This document shows, piece after piece, positions 1-7,997 of a stretch of 64,000 nucleotides of DNA. The notes under the pieces were generated by a model, which worked only from the letters and a program-made list of their open reading frames with translations, searched no databases and was not told the DNA's origin. Position 1 is the stretch's first letter. The number at the start of each line of letters is the position of its first letter. Source of the DNA: Lentimonas sp. CC4 (lineage in GTDB: Bacteria; Verrucomicrobiota; Verrucomicrobiia; Opitutales; Coraliomargaritaceae); assembly GCF_902728235.1 (NCBI RefSeq), contig NZ_CACVBO010000001.1, positions 2,256,001-2,320,000 of the forward strand, in the 5' to 3' direction. Position numbers and translations under genes: made by a program.

Positions 1-41
1 ACCATTTGCACATGTGCGGTCTTCGCGAGCAAAGCCCCTAC
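1..41. repeat. Repeat family A, right end (cut by window)
   Basis: Right-hand end of a ~145-bp intergenic repeat that recurs five more times up to 4893. It ends in the 26-bp arm GCGGTCTTCGC...GCCCCTAC (16-41), which is the inverted complement of the arm that starts each copy (GTAGGGGCTTTG...GACCGC), with one mismatch. An ATG follows exactly 9 nt after the arm. The left part of this copy lies outside the window. Confidence 0.85.
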
Positions 42-50
42 GGGAGAATG

Positions 51-143
51 ATGAAACAACTGAATGTCCGACTTGTTATTTGTGATCCAGTGAACGCGTT
101 GCTGATCCAACCGCAGAGCGCTGTGTCTGATCGCCCTTCGTGG
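51..143 (+). pseudogene. Sulfatase-like N-terminal remnant
   Basis: About 93 bp between two family A repeats. From the ATG at 51 it encodes a start like that of the sulfatase at 415 (MKQLNVRLVICD here, MKKPNVLLVICD there), then diverges and runs into the next repeat, giving an open frame to 221. The formylglycine motif and the rest of a sulfatase are absent, so it is a remnant or a deletion derivative. Two near-identical remnants lie at 4409 and 4656. Expression is possible but there is no sign of a functional product. Confidence 0.6.
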
Positions 144-405
144 GTAGGGGCTTTGCTTGCGAAGACCCCGACAGCACTGAGGCCTATCAAACGTAAGCAA
201 CCGCTTTTTAACCCCCAATGACTTCCTATTCACTGTTCGCGATATTGACCATTTGCACGAGCGCGGGCTTTGCTTGCGAAGACCGCGACAGCACTGAGAC
301 CTATCAAACGTAAGCAACCGCTTTTTTAACCACCAATGACCTCCTATTCACTATTCGCGATTTGACCATTTGAACATGTGCGGTCTTCGCGAGCAAAGCC
401 CCTAC
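144..405. repeat. Repeat family A, double-length copy
   Basis: Starts with the arm GTAGGGGCTTTG...(144-169) and ends with the inverted arm (380-405). The interior carries the spacer twice, separated by a collapsed arm pair around 250-286 (left-type flank joined directly to GCTTTGCTTGCGAAGACCGC). This looks like two copies whose intervening segment was deleted. The spacer includes a T6 run and the phrase CTATTCACTGTTCGCGATA. Confidence 0.85.
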
Positions 406-414
406 AAAAGAATT

Positions 415-1953
415 ATGAAAAAACCAAATGTGTTACTTGTTATCTGTGATCAAATGAATCCGTTGTTGGCCTCTGCTTATGGCGATAAGGTGGCGGTGAT
501 GCCGCAACTTGACCGGTTGGCCGAAGAGGGCACGGTGTTTGAGCATGCGTATTGTAATAGTCCGCTGTGCACGCCGTCGCGAGCGAGTATGATGACGGGC
601 CGCACCATTTTTGATATGCGCTGCGCGTATGATAATGGTAGCGAGTTTAGCAGCGAAATTCCGACGTTTGCCCATATGTTAAATCGCGAGGGATATCGCA
701 CGATTCTATCGGGGAAGATGCATTTTATCGGCGCAGATCAACTGCACGGTTTTCAGGAGCGGTTGATGCAAGATGTGTATCCTGAGGATTTTCTATGCAC
801 ACCGAAGGGCTGGGGTGTCGATCCAGAATCACATCAGGCCTATGGTCGTGCGCTATATGATGAAGTCGGCGTAAGTGATTGGAATACGCAGATTCAATAC
901 GATGAAGAGGCGCATTTTCAGGCCTTGAAGCGTATACGTAAACTCGGGCGTGAGAGTGATCCGTTTCTATTGACGGTGTCCTATACGAATCCCCATTCGC
1001 CGTTTATGGCGCCTAAGCGTTATTACGACCTCTATGAGGGCGTGGATATTCCGCTACCTGAAATTCCTGAGGATATCGAAGCGAGTTTGGACTTTTACAA
1101 TGCGTATTTGGCGCATGATTTCGGACTGTATAAGCCGGACGAAGCTAAGCTGCGTGAAGTGGTGCGGAGCTACTATGCCCAGTATACTTACATCGATGAT
1201 AAGCTTGGTGAGTTGCGGGCGGCACTGGAGCGTGAGGAGCTGGCTGACGATACGATCGTGATTTTTATCAGTGACCATGGCGAGATGATGGGGCAGAAGG
1301 GCTTATTCGAAAAGCGCACTTTCTTTGAAGCATCCACACGTGTGCCGCTGGTGGTTTCGATTCCAGGTGCGCAGCAGCCGGCACGTGTGTCGCAAGCGGT
1401 ATCGCTGGTGGATCTGTTTCCGACTTTTGCGGATTGGGCAGGCAGTGAATGGCCTAGTGATCGCCTCGCAGGTGCGAGTTTGTTGCCCTTGCTCACAGAG
1501 GGGGCGGCTACAGTGGCGGAGCGTCCGTTGATCACTGAGTATTATGGTGAGTCGGTTTGCACGCCGTTTCGCGCGGTGGTTTCAGAGCGATTGAAATATG
1601 TGCATTTCCCGAAGGAGTCGGGGCGTGATATGTTGTTTGATCTGAGTAGTGACCCCGAGGAGAATTGTAATGTCATTGCGGAGTCGCGCTATGCGTCTGC
1701 AGTGAAGCGACTGCATGCGGAGGTGACGGATGGTTATGATTATGCGTCGTTTGATGCAGAGATCCAGCAGAGCATTGCGGATCGACAATTGATACTCGGC
1801 AGCGTGCAAGACATGAGCGTGCGGCCATGGCGTCACTATCCAGATGTGAAGGATGTGATGTGGCACTGGTTACCGAAGCAAAAGAAAGGTCAAGTGGTGG
1901 GTAGGGGCTTTGCTTGCGAAGACCGCGACAGCACTGAGCCCTCGCAAACGTAA
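415..1953 (+). CDS. Type I sulfatase (choline-sulfatase/S1-like)
   Basis: Predicted hydrolase of sulfate esters, likely on a sulfated glycan or its oligosaccharides. 512 aa, no signal peptide, so probably cytoplasmic. The sulfatase signature CTPSR begins at Cys52 (the formylglycine precursor), with a metal-binding Asp near residue 12 and a DHGEMMG motif near residue 287. An upstream in-frame ATG at 370 lies inside a family A repeat; ATG 415 follows AAAAGA and gives the usual sulfatase start. The last ~17 codons (after 1901) come from the next repeat, so the native stop appears to have been lost and the C-terminus is repeat-derived. Neighbours are an alpha-mannosidase and sulfatase remnants. 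Subfamily and substrate cannot be set from sequence reading alone. Confidence 0.9.
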   Translation: MKKPNVLLVICDQMNPLLASAYGDKVAVMPQLDRLAEEGTVFEHAYCNSPLCTPSRASMMTGRTIFDMRCAYDNGSEFSSEIPTFAHMLNREGYRTILSGKMHFIGADQLHGFQERLMQDVYPEDFLCTPKGWGVDPESHQAYGRALYDEVGVSDWNTQIQYDEEAHFQALKRIRKLGRESDPFLLTVSYTNPHSPFMAPKRYYDLYEGVDIPLPEIPEDIEASLDFYNAYLAHDFGLYKPDEAKLREVVRSYYAQYTYIDDKLGELRAALEREELADDTIVIFISDHGEMMGQKGLFEKRTFFEASTRVPLVVSIPGAQQPARVSQAVSLVDLFPTFADWAGSEWPSDRLAGASLLPLLTEGAATVAERPLITEYYGESVCTPFRAVVSERLKYVHFPKESGRDMLFDLSSDPEENCNVIAESRYASAVKRLHAEVTDGYDYASFDAEIQQSIADRQLILGSVQDMSVRPWRHYPDVKDVMWHWLPKQKKGQVVGRGFACEDRDSTEPSQT

Positions 1954-2045
1954 GTAACCGATTATTAACCACCAAAGACTTCCCATTCACTATTCGCGAT
2001 ATTGACCATTTGCACATGTGCGGTCTTCGCGAGCAAAGCCCCTAC
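1901..2045. repeat. Repeat family A, complete copy (145 bp)
   Basis: Complete copy between the sulfatase and the mannosidase genes. Left arm 1901-1926, right arm 2020-2045, mutually inverted. The left arm is read through by the sulfatase frame; the right arm ends 9 nt before the mannosidase ATG. Confidence 0.9.
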
Positions 2046-2054
2046 GAAGAAATT

Positions 2055-4259
2055 ATGAAAAAGAAACTTGTTATACATATGGTCGCGAATTCCCACTTTG
2101 ATCCTGTTTGGCTGTGGGGACTTTCGCAGGGCATGGACGAAGCGATCTCTACTATGCGCACGGCGTGTGATCTGTTGGATGATTTACCGGAGCTGGTGCT
2201 GACGCGTGGTGAGGCTTGGGTGTATGATGTGGTGCGGCGTGCCGATCCTGCGTTGTTTGAGCGTGTGAAGGTGCATGTGGCATCACGCCGGCTACATGTG
2301 GCGAATGGTTGGTGGGTGCAGTCGGATTGTAATCTGCCGCTGCCGCAGTCGTTGGTAAAACAGGGTGAAATTGGCCATGCCTTTATTCAGGAGCACTTTG
2401 GTATACATCCGATCGTGGGTTATAATGTTGATAGCTTTGGACATACCGCGACCCTGCCAGACTTTTTGAAGGCAGGGGGCTTGGAGTATTATATTTTTAT
2501 GCGGCCTGGTGAGGAAGAGATGAATCTGCCGCATGTGCCGTTTCGTTGGGAATCGCCGAGTGGCGAGTCGATTCTGTCGGTGCGCATCGGTATTTATCAG
2601 AGCAATCCGCAACACACGGTGCAGGCCAATATTGAATGGGCGATTGAACGTGCGGATCGTGACTTAGGTCATGCGATCTGCTTCTTCGGGCTGGGCGATC
2701 ATGGTGGTGGGCCTTCGCGTGCGGAAGTGCAATGGGTATTGGATCATCGGGTTTTTTCAGCCGATGTGGAGCTGCGTATGAGCGATCCATTGGCGTATTT
2801 CCGCTGTATTGAACAAGCGGTTGCGGCGGGTGATTTTGAGCCGCCGGTGATCAAGGGGGAGCTGCAGCACCATGCCGTGGGCTGCTACTCGGTGGTGCGC
2901 GATATTAAAGTCAAGGCGCGCGAAGCAGAGCAACTTGCCTTGCAGGCCGATGGACTGCGGCAAGTGCTGGGTGCTGTGCCGTGGGATGATGAGGAGCGTG
3001 TGCAGTATGATCGCGCGTGGAAGAAGTTATTGTTTAATCAGTTTCACGACATCTTGCCCGGCACGTCGATTCCAGCGGCGTGTGAGGAGGCATTGGACGA
3101 GATCGGCTATGCCGCGACGGGCTTTCGCGATCTAGTGAATGGGCGCTTTCGTGCCTTCATTGCGCAGCAACCCGCGGATGAGCGGCAGCGTATTGTAATT
3201 GTGAATACCGGCGAGGCCGACTTTGATGGATTGGTCGAGTTCGAGCCGTGGATCGGTTACTACTGGTGGGATAAGACGATGAGTGACCGTATTTGTCTGG
3301 TGGATGAGGACGGGCAAGACGTGCCGGTGCAGTTTGTGCAACAGGCGGCGGGCTTCCGGCTGTTTCGTCTGTTGTTTCCTGTCAAGATCACAGGGCGCAG
3401 TTCGAAGCATCTATTTATCGTGCGTGAGCGTGATCCAGCGACGGTGCCGAGTATTGTTGCGGCTGAGGCGAATCAGCTCACGCGTGAGGGCTTGCAGGTG
3501 CGTCTCGGGAACACGGGGATCGAGGCATTGGTGCTGGATGGCAAAGACTACCTAAGCGCAAGTGGACTGCGGCTGTCGGTATTGACGGATACCACGGATA
3601 CTTGGTCGCATAAAGTGGTCGGCTACGAAGAGCCGCATGTGGGCGACTTTGAGATCGAAGGTGATTGGGTCGCGTTCGAGCAGGGCCCGTTGCGCGCCGG
3701 GTATATGGGGCAGTTCCGCTTCGGGCATTCGCGCGCGACAGTGAAGGTCTCGGTGAATGCCGTGGACGGCAGTGTGCGTCTGTCGTTGCGGGTCTATTGG
3801 GCGGAAACGCATAAGATTTTAAAGCTAGTTGCGAGTCCCGGTTTTGCAGTGACATCGCGTCTGGATGGTTGCCCGGGTGCATTCATCGAGCGTGCATTGG
3901 ACGGTAAAGAGTATCCGCTGCAGGACTTGATGTCGGTCGGAGAGCAAGCGGACGGTGCGCGTTTGAATATAGTGAGTGCGTCGGTGTTTTCTGGTGATGT
4001 GAGGACGGATGGTGATATGCGCGCAACTTTGCTGCGCAGTGCGTATTATGCGCACCACGAACCGTATGAGCCAGAGGTGACTGAGGACTTTAAGGTGACG
4101 GATCAAGGCGAGCATTGTTTTGAGATCTTGCTGTTGCCACAAGCTAAGCGTGATGATGCCGCAGTGCGTGCCTTGATCGGAGCGCAGCGTGATCCGTTGC
4201 TGATCGGTGAGACCACCAAGGGCATGCCGAAGTTTGTGAAGCTTGGCGATGTTTGGTAG
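2055..4259 (+). CDS. GH38 alpha-mannosidase
   Basis: 734-aa glycoside hydrolase family 38 enzyme, a retaining zinc-dependent alpha-mannosidase. Near the N-terminus, the zinc-binding HFDPVW motif places His14 and Asp16, and NVDSFGH places the expected nucleophile Asp at about residue 126. A FHDILPGTS segment lies near residue 332. The C-terminal half has the beta-sandwich composition usual for the family. No signal peptide, so cytoplasmic action on mannosides is likely. ATG 2055 is preferred to an in-frame ATG at 2010 inside the repeat. The stop TAG at 4257-4259 is formed by the first bases of the following repeat (arm GTAGGGG). It sits in the repeat-bounded array with the sulfatase upstream, suggesting shared glycan substrates. 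Confidence 0.93.
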   Translation: MKKKLVIHMVANSHFDPVWLWGLSQGMDEAISTMRTACDLLDDLPELVLTRGEAWVYDVVRRADPALFERVKVHVASRRLHVANGWWVQSDCNLPLPQSLVKQGEIGHAFIQEHFGIHPIVGYNVDSFGHTATLPDFLKAGGLEYYIFMRPGEEEMNLPHVPFRWESPSGESILSVRIGIYQSNPQHTVQANIEWAIERADRDLGHAICFFGLGDHGGGPSRAEVQWVLDHRVFSADVELRMSDPLAYFRCIEQAVAAGDFEPPVIKGELQHHAVGCYSVVRDIKVKAREAEQLALQADGLRQVLGAVPWDDEERVQYDRAWKKLLFNQFHDILPGTSIPAACEEALDEIGYAATGFRDLVNGRFRAFIAQQPADERQRIVIVNTGEADFDGLVEFEPWIGYYWWDKTMSDRICLVDEDGQDVPVQFVQQAAGFRLFRLLFPVKITGRSSKHLFIVRERDPATVPSIVAAEANQLTREGLQVRLGNTGIEALVLDGKDYLSASGLRLSVLTDTTDTWSHKVVGYEEPHVGDFEIEGDWVAFEQGPLRAGYMGQFRFGHSRATVKVSVNAVDGSVRLSLRVYWAETHKILKLVASPGFAVTSRLDGCPGAFIERALDGKEYPLQDLMSVGEQADGARLNIVSASVFSGDVRTDGDMRATLLRSAYYAHHEPYEPEVTEDFKVTDQGEHCFEILLLPQAKRDDAAVRALIGAQRDPLLIGETTKGMPKFVKLGDVW

Positions 4260-4399
4260 GGGCTTTGCTTGCGAAGACCGCGACAGCTCTAAGCTCTCGC
4301 GGACGTAAGTAAGTGATTATTCAACGCCAAAGACTCCAATGCATTTCTCGCGATCTATGGCATTTGCACGTGCGCGGTCTTCGCAAGCAAAGCCCCTAC
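4256..4399. repeat. Repeat family A, complete copy (144 bp)
   Basis: Left arm 4256-4281 overlaps the mannosidase stop codon; right arm 4374-4399 ends 9 nt before the ATG of the next remnant. The interior is diverged from the 1901 copy but keeps the same order of blocks. Confidence 0.88.
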
Positions 4400-4408
4400 G
4401 GGAGAATT

Positions 4409-4501
4409 ATGAAACAACCGAATGTCCGACTTGTTATTTGTGATCCACTGAACGCGTTGCTGATCCAACCGCAGAGCACTGTATCTGATCGCCCTTCGTG
4501 G
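4409..4501 (+). pseudogene. Sulfatase-like N-terminal remnant, copy 2
   Basis: Short insert between repeats; ATG at 4409 exactly 9 nt after the repeat arm. It begins MKQPNVRLVICD, close to the N-terminus of the sulfatase at 415, then runs without sulfatase motifs into the next repeat (4502). The open frame continues to 4555 through repeat sequence. Interpreted as an internally deleted or decayed copy. Confidence 0.6.
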
Positions 4502-4646
4502 GTAGGGGCATTTGCTTGCGAAGCCCGCGGCAGCACTGAGCTCTCGCGGACGTAAGTAAGTGATTATTCAACGCCAAAGACTCCAATGCATTTCTCGCGA
4601 TCTATGGCATTTGCACGTGCGCGGTCTTCGCAAGCAAAGCCCCTAC
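4502..4646. repeat. Repeat family A, complete copy (145 bp)
   Basis: Left arm 4502-4528 carries a one-base insertion (GGGGCATTTGC); right arm 4621-4646. Same orientation as all other copies in the array. Confidence 0.88.
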
Positions 4647-4655
4647 GGGAGAATT

Positions 4656-4748
4656 ATGAAACAACCGAATGTCCGACTTGTTATTTGTGATCCACTGAAC
4701 GCGTTGCTGATCCAACCGCAGAGCACTGTATCTGATCGCCCTTCGTGG
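4656..4748 (+). pseudogene. Sulfatase-like N-terminal remnant, copy 3
   Basis: Second half of the 247-bp duplication; sequence essentially the same as the remnant at 4409, with its ATG again 9 nt after the repeat arm. No catalytic motif is retained. Confidence 0.6.
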
Positions 4749-4893
4749 GTAGGGGCTTTGCTTGCGAAGCCCGCGGCAGCACTGAGGCCTACCAAACGTA
4801 AGTAATCGATTTTTAACCACCAATGACTTCCTATTCACTGTTCGCGATATTGACCATTTGCACGTGTGCGCTCTTCGCGAGCAAAGCCCCTAC
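4749..4893. repeat. Repeat family A, last copy of the array
   Basis: Left arm 4749-4774, right arm 4868-4893 (one substitution, GCGCTC for GCGGTC). It ends 17 bp from the 3' end of the minus-strand gene at 4911, so here the right arm does not face a start codon. No further copy follows until the solitary arm at 43069. Confidence 0.88.
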
Positions 4894-4910
4894 GTTTTAA
4901 GCGATCAGTT

Positions 4911-5771
4911 CTACTGCACTGGTTGCAAGTAGACGGTCGATTGGCATAGGCCGCCTTCGTTGATGTGAATTGGGGAGAGTTGCTCTAGCTCGAAGTAGCT
5001 TTCGTCTTTGTAGTCGGGGCTGGTGTAGATCTGCGTCATGTGGCCTAAATCTGGAATCTCACTTGCGGTGAGTGCCTGTGAGTCAGGTGAGATCGTAATG
5101 CCGTGGCCTTCGCTGTTGCTTGTGCGGATCGTGGTCGGGGCCATGCCGATTTTGGATTTGTGGTGGTGCCACTTTAAAGTGCCGCCTCGTTCGTGTGGGA
5201 TTAGCAGTCCTGAGATTCCCATGTTGTCGGGGCCAAAGAAGACGGTGCTGTTGGTCGTGGTAGGTTGTGCTTCAACTTGAACCAGGGTGTCGGCACGCAC
5301 TGCGAAGATTTGTATCGCAAACCAGGACGCATCGGTCTGTTGCCATGTGATCGTGCACTCTAGGCCTTGTTTTGGGTGCCAGCGGTAGGTTCGTGTTATC
5401 GATGGGCGATCGCTTTCGGGGGATTCCAGTGTAAATTGAATACTGTCGAGTGTTCGTCGTATGCTTGTAGGGCTGGCGGGGCTTAATTCCCAGTTGCGTG
5501 AAGGGGGCCATATCCAGCGGTCTTGCGGGCCTAGCCAGACTGCATGGGCTCCCCAGTGCGGGATTCCGAAAGTGCTTTTACGAGTTGTGTGGTGTGGCGC
5601 AAAGTGAAGTAGGTTGCGGTTCGAATCGTGGTGTAGTAATGCAACTAGTCGACCGTGTTGAGGGCTCACCACTGCGGTCCATTTTCCTTGAGTGCATTGG
5701 TAGGTGGGGAAGTGCAGCCAGGTTGCGGGCAGCCATGTCGTATGCGTTGTCACTTTGTTTAGTTTCTGCAT
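4911..5771 (-). CDS. Hypothetical protein, DUF4380-like
   Basis: 286 aa, not confidently recognised. No signal peptide, beta-rich and aromatic-rich. The phrase FGIPHWGAHAVWLGPQDRW (about residues 68-86) and a later DRP...RTYRWHPKQGLECT block resemble DUF4380-type proteins, which have a galactose-mutarotase-like fold and are often found in verrucomicrobial and planctomycete glycan clusters. That assignment is from memory of the family, not a search. It lies downstream of the 9632->5926 glycosidase operon but behind a terminator, so it may have its own promoter. A role in sugar binding or epimerisation is a guess from context. Confidence 0.5.
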   Translation of the reverse strand: MQKLNKVTTHTTWLPATWLHFPTYQCTQGKWTAVVSPQHGRLVALLHHDSNRNLLHFAPHHTTRKSTFGIPHWGAHAVWLGPQDRWIWPPSRNWELSPASPTSIRRTLDSIQFTLESPESDRPSITRTYRWHPKQGLECTITWQQTDASWFAIQIFAVRADTLVQVEAQPTTTNSTVFFGPDNMGISGLLIPHERGGTLKWHHHKSKIGMAPTTIRTSNSEGHGITISPDSQALTASEIPDLGHMTQIYTSPDYKDESYFELEQLSPIHINEGGLCQSTVYLQPVQ

Positions 5772-5870
5772 ATGGACTGAAGTTGAGAATACTGTGGTTT
5801 TTTACAATCAGGATTAGCAAGCGATGTCATCGCCACTCTTTGTGGTTCTACTGGTGTGTGATCTTCCACA

Positions 5871-5902
5871 AAAAAAAGCGTAGGTGTAAACCTACGCTTT
5901 TT
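5871..5902 (-). terminator. Rho-independent terminator (bidirectional)
   Basis: Perfect 7-bp stem GCGTAGG/CCTACGC (5878-5884 with 5891-5897), flanked by an A7 run on the left and T5 on the right. It ends the minus-strand operon whose last gene stops at 5926. Confidence 0.85.
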
Positions 5903-5925
5903 GCTGAAATGATTGGTCTTTCTTA

Positions 5926-6444
5926 TTAGTCGATTGCGACTAACTTGAAATTCTTAACGGTAAAGGAACCGCCTTTTTGGAGTTGTTTCTCGATGACAAG
6001 CAATGGGAAGGTGCCGTCACTCAGTTCGGGGTCGAAGGTGAATTTAGCTTCGATCATTTTCCACTTTGGATTGAGATTATTCCATGTGGTCATTGGCTTG
6101 AGTTTGCCTTTGCCGTCTACGGAACCGTCGCCCTTGGCTTCTGGTAGGCTGAGGATGACTGCCACACGGCTTTCTGATTTAGCTGACATGCTGAGCGCGT
6201 ATCGCTTGCCTGGCACCAGATCTGAGTCTGGTGTGAGTTTAAGCACGGCCATGTTTTTGCCTTTGGCTTTGTTGAGATCAACCTTGAGCTCGCCAGTTTC
6301 ATTGTAACTTGGCTGATACTTGGAATAGGGTGGTGTCCAGAAGTTTACTGCGGGCTGTGCCGCGAACAGGTTGTCGGCTGCGTTTGCAGTGATTGCTGTG
6401 AGCAGAGCCACGGCTGTGCTGAGGAGGAGCGTTTTTAGTTTCAT
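5926..6444 (-). CDS. Small secreted carbohydrate-binding-like protein
   Basis: 172 aa with a clear signal peptide (MKLKTLLLSTAVALLTAITANA). The mature ~150 aa are beta-rich, with the order NFWTPPY, GKRYALSMSAKS, KWKMIEAKFTFD and FTVKNFKL, which fits a CenC-like jelly-roll carbohydrate-binding module. Last gene of a minus-strand operon 19 bp downstream of a secreted glycosidase (6464), so a helper role in binding the glycan is plausible. No catalytic residues recognised. Binding specificity unknown. Confidence 0.55.
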   Translation of the reverse strand: MKLKTLLLSTAVALLTAITANAADNLFAAQPAVNFWTPPYSKYQPSYNETGELKVDLNKAKGKNMAVLKLTPDSDLVPGKRYALSMSAKSESRVAVILSLPEAKGDGSVDGKGKLKPMTTWNNLNPKWKMIEAKFTFDPELSDGTFPLLVIEKQLQKGGSFTVKNFKLVAID

Positions 6445-6463
6445 AATATTTTTTAATTAAAAA

Positions 6464-7867
6464 TTAGTTAGGTATGATGACGCGAGCGACGGTGTAGGCC
6501 GGGATGACGAGTGTGCCGACATCGTAGATACTAAGTTCTTCTGCGAGCTCGGTGTTGCGCGGCATTTGCCCTGTTAATTGTTCTTCAGTGAGTGTGATCA
6601 GTTCGATGGTGCCGCGTTTGCCAGCAAGTTGCTCTAGCTTGATCGTTGCTTCTTTGGCATCGCGATTGACGATGAATGCTTCGTGGCTGTGAGCTTTACG
6701 GACGATCGAGACAAGCTGTGGAGCCCCAACTTGTGCGGCTTCATTTGGAATCGCGACGGTTTCGGCATCTGCCCAGAAGTTGCCGAAGAGTTTGAGCAAA
6801 TAGTAGGTGGCGAAGTAATTGATTTCGCCGCTTTCCTTATTGTATTCGAAGGTGCCAAAAAGTTCTTGGTAAATTTGGTGGTAGGTGATGATGGGGGCGT
6901 CGTCACTGATGCAGATATTCTCATGCATGACGGCTGCGATAAAAAGCAGCTGTGCGCCGGTGCCCTTCCATGTGGCTAAGCCTTTGGTGCCCATGTTCCA
7001 CTCAGTGATCCAGAGAGGCATGTCGTCGCGGTCGTGCTTGTGAGAGAGCTCGACGAGGTGTGTCATGAAGCCGTCGGGGTAGAGCACTTCATCGAGTTTT
7101 TTGTCGATGCCAGCATCCACTGCAATGCCTTGCCCGCCGTAGTAGTCGTGGTGCACGATGGCATCGTAGAAGTCTTCTTTGGCGAGTGCTTTATTCCATT
7201 TAGTTTCGTATTTGCCTGGTTTGTTGAAGGGGCCGAAATTGGCGCCGAGCTGGATTGTCGGGTCGTAAGCTCGTATGGCTGCAGCGAGCGGTTTGCAGTA
7301 GTTGATGTAAGCCTCGACGTCGTTGTGTGAGCGCGGATCCCAGTAGACTTCGGTGCCGAGCTCGATGTGTTTGAGCTCTCCACCGTAACTCTTGATCGTA
7401 TCGAGCAGGCGGACGGTGCTTTCCGGTGTTTCATGGTAGATGTTGAGCGAATACATGGGGATCATGTTGTTCGTCTCACACAGCTTCACCCATGCTTCCA
7501 TGTTCAGCTTCTTACCAGACTCCTTGAACATTTTGAGCACGCGGGCAGCCCATTTCGTTTTATCGTCTGCTTGCGTCTCAAAGGAGTCTTTTTCCCACAA
7601 ATAGTTGTTCGAGATCGTTCCTCCTGGGAAACGTAGACCCGTGGCATTGAGCTCAGCAGTCGCCTCGCGGAGCACATCGCTACCGTAACCCAGATCCACA
7701 AATAGTGTGGGTAGTGTCAGGTTCGAATTGTATGTGTTGATGTATCGTTCTGCAGGACGAAAGTCCTCTGGATTGAGTGATACTTTAAGTGCTTCGGCTG
7801 TGGCTAAGGTGTGAGCTGCGAATGCTGCGGTCAGGCCAACTATTAGGTGTTTGCTGAATCTATTCAT
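6464..7867 (-). CDS. Secreted clan-A-like retaining glycosidase
   Basis: 467 aa with an N-terminal signal peptide. A TIM-barrel glycosidase of the GH51/GH39/GH79 style: GLRFPGGTISNNYLWE (about residue 76), then IELGTEVYWDP (candidate acid/base Glu near residue 173) and LWITEWNMG (candidate nucleophile Glu near 291), then a C-terminal beta domain. The residue before the putative acid/base is Thr, whereas clan A enzymes normally have Asn there. Two larger relatives are at 7998 and 17929. It probably cleaves a polysaccharide in the periplasm or outside. Family number and substrate are unknown. Transcribed after the 7998 gene and before the small binding protein. Confidence 0.72.
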   Translation of the reverse strand: MNRFSKHLIVGLTAAFAAHTLATAEALKVSLNPEDFRPAERYINTYNSNLTLPTLFVDLGYGSDVLREATAELNATGLRFPGGTISNNYLWEKDSFETQADDKTKWAARVLKMFKESGKKLNMEAWVKLCETNNMIPMYSLNIYHETPESTVRLLDTIKSYGGELKHIELGTEVYWDPRSHNDVEAYINYCKPLAAAIRAYDPTIQLGANFGPFNKPGKYETKWNKALAKEDFYDAIVHHDYYGGQGIAVDAGIDKKLDEVLYPDGFMTHLVELSHKHDRDDMPLWITEWNMGTKGLATWKGTGAQLLFIAAVMHENICISDDAPIITYHQIYQELFGTFEYNKESGEINYFATYYLLKLFGNFWADAETVAIPNEAAQVGAPQLVSIVRKAHSHEAFIVNRDAKEATIKLEQLAGKRGTIELITLTEEQLTGQMPRNTELAEELSIYDVGTLVIPAYTVARVIIPN

Positions 7868-7997
7868 ATTTGGGAGTCGGGCACGGGGGGAAGAGTGTGC
7901 TCTTTTGTAGGGTAGAACTACTCGCCTTCCTTTGGGATGAATGCAAACAAAAAAGAATTAAAACTTAAATAACAATTAATAAGATCAACTAGGCATA

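Larger units (their letters stand above)
4313..4806. repeat. 247-bp direct tandem duplication
   Basis: Positions 4313-4559 and 4560-4806 are almost identical in sequence. Each holds the right part of a family A repeat, a sulfatase-like remnant and the left part of the next repeat. The period is one remnant plus one repeat, as expected for unequal crossing-over or for duplication of one unit. Confidence 0.85.
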
